From positions 1,426,001 to 1,490,000 of the forward strand of contig BSYQ01000014.1 of assembly GCA_030272585.1 (NCBI GenBank): a stretch of DNA of 64,000 nucleotides, given 5' to 3'. The notes beneath the pieces were generated by a model that was not told the origin of the DNA, searched no databases, and saw only the letters and a program-made list of their open reading frames with translations. Below, piece after piece: positions 57,201 through 64,000 of this stretch. This DNA comes from Bryopsis sp. KO-2023. Taxonomy: Eukaryota; Chlorophyta; Ulvophyceae; Bryopsidales; Bryopsidaceae. The position numbers and the translations under genes are program-made. Positions within the stretch are counted from its first letter, which is position 1, and each line of letters opens with the position of its first letter.

Positions 57201-58253
57201 CCCGACGGCAATTTGGTGAAAACATATTCCATACAATCGAAACGACCCTGTTGCTCAAAATATCCCGGCCAAGCTAACATATAAGATTGCATATATATAT
57301 TCAAAAACCTAGATTAAAAAAAAAGGGAAAAAACGGGGGAGGAGGAACACCAATTCTGACATATTTCTTTTTTCAGAATTGGAACCCTTGTTTGAAGTTT
57401 TAATTTTGTAACTGATATCAATTCTAAATGTATATATGGGGCAAAAGTTGTTCACTATAGAATTTTATTTTTATTTTTCTTTCTGCAGCAAAATCTCTGG
57501 TTTTTTCATGTGGAGCAACCGAGCCTCCCTCCCCCCAAAAAAACCTCAAGTTCCAATCGTTACACAGCCAGACAATGCATCATATCGAGGGAAAGAAAAG
57601 AAGTTTCTGTTGAAAAACCCCATTTCTTGCCCTGCATATTGTACATTCCAAAATCACAAGATATCCCCCCCCCCTCTTCTCTGAGAAAAAGTCAAGAATA
57701 GAATTGAAGGAAGAAAAACCTTGGAATAAACAGAAAAGAAAAACGGCGAACCCATGAAAACCTATCCTGAAATTATTCACAATCCACAATTTCACCGTAT
57801 TTTCTAAAAATAGCAATGGAAAATGAACGGAAATATTCCTTCGAAATCAGCAAATGAAAAATGCAACGGAACATGCAAGGAGGATCCTCCTGCTCGAGAG
57901 CACTTCTTGATTCTTTTTTGGTTTTTTTTTTTCTTTTTCTTTTTCGTTTTTCAAGAACAAACAAAATCACACAGTGAAAAACATCCTTTTCATAAAGTGC
58001 TTTTTTTTTCTTTCTTTTTGGTTGAAAATGAGGCTTTTTTTTTTCTTCCGAAAACCCACATCGAATCTCAACCACCCCAATCCCTGATCAAATATTTTGT
58101 TTCATCCCCCCCTTAAAATGAAAAAATAAGGGTCAAAAACAAGCAAAAAAACTAGTTTAAAAAACACACAAACACACACAGGAACCAATTCTCCCAGTGA
58201 ATGTTAAAATCAGCGAAACCCCACAGCAATCTACAAAACATCAATAAGGAATT
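54201..58253. other. Long homopolymer-rich region, C>G on the plus strand
   Basis: Mirror image in composition of the preceding 8 kb: T, A and C runs with few G, downstream of a minus-strand gene. No exon supported. The CAATGCAATGCGAATCC and AT-rich patches near 55600 and 56570 are not repeated elsewhere in the window. Confidence 0.6.
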
Positions 58254-59634
58254 CTAACCAGCATTTACGTTAGTATCTCCACCTCCAGACAGCGCAGCTA
58301 CCACAGCAGCAGACTCCGACGTTGAGCCGTGATCCACCGAATGACATCTTCGACGATTGAACGAAACCCCCCCATGACCCCCCTTCGAGCAACCCAATCG
58401 TGATTTTCCAGCAGCCGTGGATGGAGGCTTGGGTGGGAGCCCCTTAGCACCATTACCATGTAAACTCTTCGCACTCCCGTGCGCCCTCATGCCGACCAAC
58501 ATCGAATCGACAGCATTGTCCCAAGAGACGCATCTCCTATGTCTGCCAGTCAGCATGGCGTGATTCCCACCCTCCCCCGATAGGTATGCTTCGATCATGT
58601 TGCACCTCTGCTGCATGGAGGCCTTTCGGTAGTGGCGCTGAGTTGCTGGAAGCTTCTTCCCCACCTCCATCCCGCTACTGCTTTTCCCCGTCGACCAAGA
58701 TGATTGCGATGAGCCACCATTGGGGATATTTCCCACATGGAGTTGCGAAGCTCTCCGCTCCCTCGATTTTGCCACAGGGTTTTTAACGCCAACCCTATCC
58801 CCAGCCGCCTCACAGCTCGTTTTTTTTCGTTTCACTCTTTTCCACAGCCCCTTGAACATACCCCCCACACACCCGCAACCAGCCGGACCTCTGGAATCCC
58901 CTGGTTCTACGCACATCGCTGAATCGCACTGGAAATCGGACCGCTGGGCTTCCATGTTGGAGGAACCTGAAGGCTGCTGTGGGTGTGGCTTAGGGAAATC
59001 CACCATCAACTGAAGATTGGTGGAAATTTTTGCCGAGGAGCATCCAGAATCATCCGAGGTTAGCCTGTCAGCAATCTGCCATGCAAAAAAAAAAAAAAAT
59101 CCAGAAATGACAAGGGGGAAAAATGCTATGAATTTGGATCAAAAGTTGGTCAATTCGTTAGGACAATCAAGCTAACCCTTTAGCACTTCCATGTCGAATT
59201 TCCCTTTAAATGCGGGCCTCGCCCAATTTGCACTTGGTGAACTATATCTCACCCAAACTAAAAGAAAAAGATTAAGGGTCACCTCGACAGCTATTGGAGC
59301 TCCCATACAACAATAGCTTCCAGAATCGACACCCCCCCCCAAAAAAAAAAAAAAAAATACTGAATATAAAATTATACTGTGAGTGCAGCAGGGATAGGAA
59401 ATCTGCACTTGAACAAGAAATTGTGACTTCCCCACTCACCTGGCTTTCTGGCGATCGAACCGTCAAAGAGGTGGAGGCGGTGGTGGCGTCGATCCCCACC
59501 CATCTGGCCTCTCGACCGCAGCGTTTTTGCCCCTCTCGATCCGTTCCGATTTGGGATTCATTACAGCCCTCATCGCGCGCCCTGTTGTTTTCGCCATTCG
59601 AATATGCCCACTTCGCAAGCACGGGGCCGCTCAT
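58254..59634 (-). CDS. Unidentified basic, Ser/Gly-rich protein
   Basis: First exon 59634-59440 starts MSGPVLAKWAYSNGENNR directly after an in-frame stop and ends at a perfect CAG/GTGAGT donor (phase 0). Probable small exons at 59316-59283 (LLLYGSSNSCR) and about 59263-59186 (VWVRYSSPSANWARPAFKGK, FDME) keep phase. The main exon 59075-58254 reads IADRLTSDDSGCSSAKIST, FDFPKPH-like sequence, GGMFKGLWKRVKRKKTSCEA, then two related basic motifs RHRRCVSWDNAVDS and RRRCHSVDHGSTSES, and ends GGGDTNVNAG-stop. The repeated R-R-x-C-x-S-x-D pattern resembles phosphorylation sites. No family recognised. The two small middle exons are tentative. Confidence 0.55.
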
Positions 59635-59639
59635 TCGTC

Positions 59640-61050
59640 AAGCCAGCGCACCGATGGCGCGCGCGATGGGGTGTTTTTGTTTTTTCGCAACTTTCGGGCT
59701 CAACGAGCCATCCACCATTAAGAGAGGTATCGCACGATCGACCGAATTCGTGGAAGCCCTCGGCGCCAAAAAGAGGAAAGACCGCAGGATTGGCTGGGTG
59801 TGGCTCCGGGGGGAGATCAGCAAAGAATTCGAATCGGACAGGCTTTCTTTTCCAAGATTTTCCCGGCGAACGCGCGCGTTGATATTCGGAGTGTGAACCG
59901 CGGGGGATTTCGTTGTCAGTAGTGTTATGGTCCCCGACCCAAAAAGCAATTTTGCGACGCAAACTCCATTCACTTCGTATTCGTTTGCGTAGTTGGCAAG
60001 TATCTGGTTTCACTCGCTGGCTTTCGCGCAGTTCCATTGCGGGCCACATCAGGATATGACAGGAAATCGAAAGAACCCCGAAAAAAATCATTCACGGTAC
60101 ACTTTCTGGTACTTGTGGTACAGAACGCGGTGTGTGTGTTTGCTTGCACTGCGTGTGCGGAAATTTTGGAGGTCGCTGGTTGCTGTGGTAGGTGAAATCA
60201 CCCCCCGCAAATCAACGGGCACGGCGCTTTCGAAGGGGAATGTCACGACACGGAAGAGCTTTTTCCGTTGATTTTTCTCTTACGATATCTTCGTGAACGG
60301 TGCCCTTCCTTCCTGTTTTTTCGCACCGGGGGGGGTATTCAATACAAGTTGCAAGAAGGAAGTTTTTATACAAGTGAAAGCAACCCATCGTGTGAGGATG
60401 CTAACTGTGCATTTTTTTTTCGGCAACTTATCCTTTGGATGCTGCTGTAGACGCTGCAGTGAACTCCGAAAAGAGTTACTCCGAAAACCATTGTTTTGAA
60501 CACACGAGTTTGTACCGCAACGGCTGGGCAACGATAATCACAAAACCTGTCAAATTCCCTTGCATTGACCATTCCCCTAGGAAAATCTATCAAATTGGCC
60601 ATTTTCGTTCATTCAACAACTCCTGCAACCAAAAGTATTCTGCTATTTGCCACTTTTGAGTTGCCCTCCCAGAGTCCAGGTGTGGTGCCATTTTGGTTTG
60701 TGTTCAAAAATGCAAGACGATTCCTCAGCGGCACAGACCAACCCACAACTTTGAATTTCCCTTCCTTGCAACAGGTTTCGTTTGCACAGAAACACTTGGA
60801 GCCCTCGGATCAAAGCCGTTTTACAGGTCAACGACAGGAATGATAGGAGCAAGGACAATCACTGGATCTAAATTAAAACAACTTGCAGTGCCTTGAACCA
60901 GATAAAAACGAAAAATCCTTGCCCGGTCGAGTGTTGAACCAGCTGGCTTGCTGTCGGCCCAAGCCAGCCGATCAACAGCCAACCAAAGTCACAGCTTTTT
61001 TTCTCCAGTAATTTAATCATTGGCCCATGGGCCATGGAGGGTAGTAAAAT
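59640..61050. other. Upstream region with ambiguous open frames
   Basis: 59640-60090 is GC-richer and has open frames on both strands. It may hold the promoter or 5' UTR of the minus-strand gene. 60100-61050 has short plus-strand frames (for example ending near 60896) without recognisable domains. No feature assigned. Confidence 0.3.
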
Positions 61051-61054
61051 TTCT

Positions 61055-61690
61055 TTTAGTTTTGAAGCCCTATAACAAGGGCACGTTGATCGTTGTCTTT
61101 TGCAAGGTCAATTTTCGACAGATAGCCAGCGCGATTGTTCGCGAGCGATGATATCTTTGGAGGTGAACATGTGGTGCTCGGCTCTAACGCGAGGATGGCG
61201 TGGGAAAACAACCATATTATCAATATATGTATATATATATATTCGTGGGACGCCGAAATCTACCTCGAGACAGAACAATAGGACGGTGTATTTGTTTCTT
61301 ACAATCCCCTCCTGCCAAATAAACGCGAGAAAAACTAGGTGCAACATTCAATCCAAAAAGCGACAGTAAAAGAAAAGGACTAAAGAAACATATTCATGTT
61401 CACAACAGCAAAAACTGAAGAAAGAGAAAACTGGCAGTCCCAACCAAGCCACATGGAAATGCATATGCATGAAGCAATTGTATCAAGTTCCGATTGGTAT
61501 CTTGATCGATCTGAGCAAACTGGTTGGTTTTTCTTGGAAGATCGATTTGGGTTGACTTCGACAGCTAATGGTCTGTTGTTTTCTTCCATACTGCTCTTGC
61601 CCTGGCATACTGTGTTAACATTTTGTCGACTTGGACTTGCAATTTCTTTCCTGGTTTTCTTTGGTGGACTCATTTCGAACTATTGGCCAG
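61055..61690 (-). repeat. Dispersed repeat E, copy 3 (inverted, uninterrupted junction)
   Basis: Reverse complement of the 5.69-6.4 kb unit. It keeps the AT microsatellite (61217-61240) that joins the two halves, which shows the empty target site of the element nested in the 38-42 kb copy. It leads into the U2 copy 2 promoter region. Confidence 0.8.
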
Positions 61691-61726
61691 TTTATGAGAA
61701 ATTGTACTTTGCGACAAACGTTGCCA

Positions 61727-61862
61727 CAGTTTCAACGAGTGCGACGGAGGGGGTCACGTGATATCTGGCGCTCTTTTGGAATGGTGGTTGCACCCGCTTC
61801 CCATGCACCCAGCAGGACAAAGCTCCCCTGTCAACTTGGTGAGGCCGTTTTGCTTGCAGAGC
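61727..61862 (+). promoter_or_regulatory. Conserved upstream region of U2 snRNA gene 2
   Basis: Matches 10690-10828 closely (GTTTCAACGAGTGCGACGGA, CTTGGTGAGGCCGTTTTGCT) directly upstream of the U2 start. Confidence 0.5.
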
Positions 61863-62052
61863 ATACCTTTCTCGGCCTTTTGGCTAAGATCAAGTGTAGT
61901 ATCTGTTCTTGTCAGTTTGATCGCTGATATGGGATTCATAGAATCCCTTCGTCGATTAACCTGAATTTTCATGGGGTGCGGGATAACGGGTGCTTGCACC
62001 CGCCCTGCGCGGCATGGTCAAGGTTCTCCACTACCACTGTGATTGTGCACCC
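61863..62052 (+). ncRNA. U2: U2 spliceosomal snRNA, copy 2
   Basis: Same start (ATACCTTTCTCGGCC), branch-point-pairing segment and GTGCACCC end as copy 1, also 190 nt. It differs at two positions in the 3' hairpin region (GCTTGCACCC for GCTTGCAGCC, and GTCAAGG for GTCACGG). The first change restores pairing of GGGTGC-type stem bases, so this copy may be the better-folded one. Confidence 0.96.
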
Positions 62053-62066
62053 ATGAAATCAAAACA

Positions 62067-62107
62067 TAGTGCGCTGGCCTCGTTCAGGTTCGACTCCTGA
62101 AGCACTA
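62067..62107 (+). ncRNA. tRNA-like minihelix downstream of U2 copy 2
   Basis: Identical to 11033-11073 and at the same distance (14 nt) from the U2 3' end. Same acceptor-like TAGTGC/GCACTA and T-arm-like TTCAGG/CCTGAA stems with the TTCGACT loop. Confidence 0.6.
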
Positions 62108-62242
62108 CTACTCTCGACTTTCTTTCACAGCCGCCTCAAAAAACCACAAAAACTACCTTCTGCCACAAAAAAAAACCTCCACCAAACTCCTTTTCCACAA
62201 AAGCGTCCGGCCGTGTGTTATTTTTTTTGCGCGTTGTGAACA

Positions 62243-62497
62243 AAGCAAGCAGCATGAAAGACCTTCGCAGGCCACTTGGCTGGCAACGGTTTAGGAAGAA
62301 GCATCTTGAAGAGCATGCTCTTTGGGTTCCGCGGGTGCTAACGCACCTCGTTACGCGAGAGCCCGGGCTTTAGAATACCCCGACCGGTATAAACAGGTCG
62401 ACGGGATTTCTAAAGCACCGGGATATCAACGCCCGGGGCCACCGTATGGCACCACACTGGTTTACAAGTGTGGTGTCGAAAAAAACGCCAGTGGGCA
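62243..62497 (+). ncRNA. Putative structured ncRNA, copy 2
   Basis: Homologous to 11215-11474. The long hairpin (62361-62422) has CTTTAGAA pairing with TTCTAAAG where copy 1 has CTTGCAAAA with TTTTGGAAG. The GGTGC/GCACC hairpin keeps its stem while its loop shortens, and the terminal CACCACACT hairpin is unchanged. Ends approximate, function unknown. Confidence 0.6.
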
Positions 62498-62499
62498 AC

Positions 62500-63086
62500 A
62501 TTCAATTTCTTTTCCTTAATTTCTTGTTCTTTCTTTTATCAATCAATCAATATTTTCTTTTAATTGCCTAATAATTCTAAATGCAAATCTAAACCTGTTA
62601 TTCAATAAAATCTTGATCAAATGATCCAAATAAATCGAAGATCTTCTTTTGTGATCAAATTTATTTGGTTCTGATCGTCAAAATGTCTTTAGATTTTTTG
62701 TGGCGTTGAAGGTTTTAACTGTTGGTTGTTGGTCGCCAAAGTGAACCACAGCACTCGGTTCAAACAATAAATTTATCGGAACAGAATCGATCGATTCAAT
62801 CGCGATTGGCGAATATTGGATCTGAGTGTCAGCTTCTCTCGGGGCCACGTCTCAAGTGCTGTGTCAACCCAAAGCACCGAGCTCTCTCCTAACTTTTCGT
62901 TCCCTTGTTGGGGAATGTCTCACCCCCGCCGGTGGTTTCTGTTACTTTTGAACTTGTGGTCCGTAGAATTCTGAAAATTTTAGTAAAACCCAGCAGGCCA
63001 TCAACACTGAGTGAAAGTTTCTGTGGAGATAATTTCCCGAGTTGCGACTGCAGGGGTGTCCATTTTTCATCTACTGGAGCTCCAAG
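62500..63086. other. Upstream region of the secreted Cys-rich gene
   Basis: AT-rich up to about 62700, then mixed. No other gene seen. Probably holds the promoter and 5' UTR of the gene starting at 63087. Confidence 0.4.
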
Positions 63087-63763
63087 ATGCGTTTCTTTCC
63101 CTTCCTGGTTTTGTTCCTCGCATTTTCGGCGGCTCAAGACACGACGCGAGCCCCGTGCGAGAGGAGCACGTGTCTCGTGGGCGCCAGCGCGGGGTGCGGA
63201 GGAGCCTGCTTTATCGATGTGGCGGCCGAAACCAACGACTTCGACAGAGAAACAGAGAGTTTGGGGCTCCTATGCAGCGAGGAGTGCGTCGCCGGCTGGT
63301 CGTCCGACGCTACTTTAGACTGTCTCAGGAATGAGCAAACCGAGTTTTCGCTGGGAGTTCTAGAGGTACTCATATGTCGCGAAACGGCACACCCCAAGAA
63401 GCTTGAAAGCCAGCCCAGGAACGCCGTTTCGCCCTTTTCGTCGCGGTTGAGTCATACAAGACGTTCCACGAGCAGTTTTGCTCAAGACGCGCGCGCGCGT
63501 GCACTCTCAGAAACCATTCCTTGTGCTAAAAACGTATGCCTGGCGCGCTCTCTATTTTCGCGCTTCAGACAAGACACGAAAAAAAGAGCGCGAAACTTCG
63601 AAATGCTCAAAACGTTGTCGACCACTTGGTGGAGCTCAGATTTTTGGAGTTTGGTGGAAGCCGGGACCTATCTTGTTTTGTGCGCCGCTGCGTTTATGAA
63701 AAAAGTTGCGATCCTAAAGTCAAAACTTTGCGTATTGCAGACAGAGGCGGGTGGGGGGTTTAA
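63087..63763 (+). CDS. Secreted Cys-rich protein, two exons
   Basis: Exons 63087-63365 and 63569-63763 join in phase 0 (GTACTC donor, CTTCAG acceptor) to give 157 residues. The signal peptide MRFFPFLVLFLAFSAA is followed by QDTTRAPCERSTCLVGASAG, then CGGACFID, LCSEECVAGWSSDATLDCLR, and in exon 2 a helical Lys/Glu segment and CFVRRCVYEKSCDP. Ten or so cysteines in a secreted chain imply disulfide bonding. I chose the second of two in-frame Mets because the signal peptide starts there. No known family; general character matches the other secreted genes of this window. Confidence 0.75.
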
Positions 63764-63786
63764 CCAGTAACGAGTAATACTCGGCT

Positions 63787-64000
63787 TTAGTAGTCACACG
63801 CATCAATTGTCCAGCGAAAGAGCAGCATGCATCCGTGCGTTTCCGCTTGCTTGATTTGCCGTCGTGGAACAGCATTGCGAAACTGACAGATTGGATCGTT
63901 GACTTGTAGCTCGTCGAACGACTCACGAAAGAGGTTTGCCCCCTCGTTTGTTCGGTTGACGTCGTGCCCCCCGAGATAGAGGAGGATTGCCTCGCCAACG
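63787..64000 (-). CDS. Partial open frame at right edge, unidentified
   Basis: The minus strand reads in from the edge as VGEAILLYLGGHDVNRTNEG, then ESFDELQVNDPICQFRNAVP, ending TIDACDY-stop. It would converge on the secreted Cys-rich gene with only about 23 bp between stops. Another minus frame is also open, so this is tentative. Confidence 0.35.
   Translation of the reverse strand, partial: VGEAILLYLGGHDVNRTNEGANLFRESFDELQVNDPICQFRNAVPRRQIKQAETHGCMLLFRWTIDACDY

Noticed and set aside
62905-63318. Overlapping plus-strand frames around the secreted Cys-rich gene
   Set aside because: They lack the signal peptide and the phase-matched splice to the second exon that the chosen frame has.

Overview
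This window is nuclear DNA of an intron-rich eukaryote. Every gene model I could build needs GT-AG introns, two spliceosomal U2 snRNA genes are present, and there is a block of TTTAGGG/TTTTAGGG-type telomeric repeat. A BK-type potassium channel, a dynein heavy-chain stalk, a TMEM161-like membrane protein and plant-type telomere repeats together point to an alga or related protist rather than a flowering plant, which lacks dynein. I cannot place it more precisely from sequence alone. No bacterial, organellar or viral gene was recognised.

Layout. 0.5-5 kb: minus-strand gene for a BK/Slo-like K+ channel (S1-S6, TVGYGD filter, RCK1), cut by the left edge. 5.7-6.85 kb: a dispersed repeat, called E here. 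6.9-10.3 and 13.5-17.0 kb: two near-identical CACTA-class DNA transposons with perfect or near-perfect terminal inverted repeats and 3-bp target duplications. Each carries an intron-containing fragment of a TMEM161-like gene. Between them lie a U2 snRNA gene, a tRNA-like minihelix, a structured putative ncRNA and a small secreted Arg/Trp/Pro-rich protein. 18.2-22.5 kb: a large inverted repeat with two divergent copies of a gene for a secreted poly-glycine protein. 23-30.8 kb: short multi-exon genes, including a well-resolved secreted Cys-rich protein and a coiled-coil protein. 31.2-33.5 kb: a possible SNF2-like fragment and four dynein exons that encode only the stalk and microtubule-binding domain, then a 36-bp minisatellite. 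38.1-42.07 kb: a second type of TIR element, inserted into an E repeat. It contains a broken membrane-protein gene and a subtelomere-like island. 44.0-46.3 kb: a proline-rich protein gene. 46.3-58.2 kb: about 12 kb of homopolymer-rich DNA with no convincing exon. Its strand composition flips near 54.2 kb, between two convergent genes. 58.25-59.63 kb: an unidentified minus-strand gene. 61.0-62.6 kb: a second copy of the E/U2/tRNA-like/ncRNA block. 63.1-63.8 kb: another secreted Cys-rich protein gene.

Recurring themes are (i) gene capture and nesting by DNA transposons, (ii) a duplicated U2 locus with conserved structured RNA downstream, and (iii) several small two-to-five-exon genes for secreted basic, Gly-rich or Cys-rich proteins. 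Exon boundaries were read by eye from splice motifs and reading-frame phase. Those stated to be phase-consistent are the most reliable.
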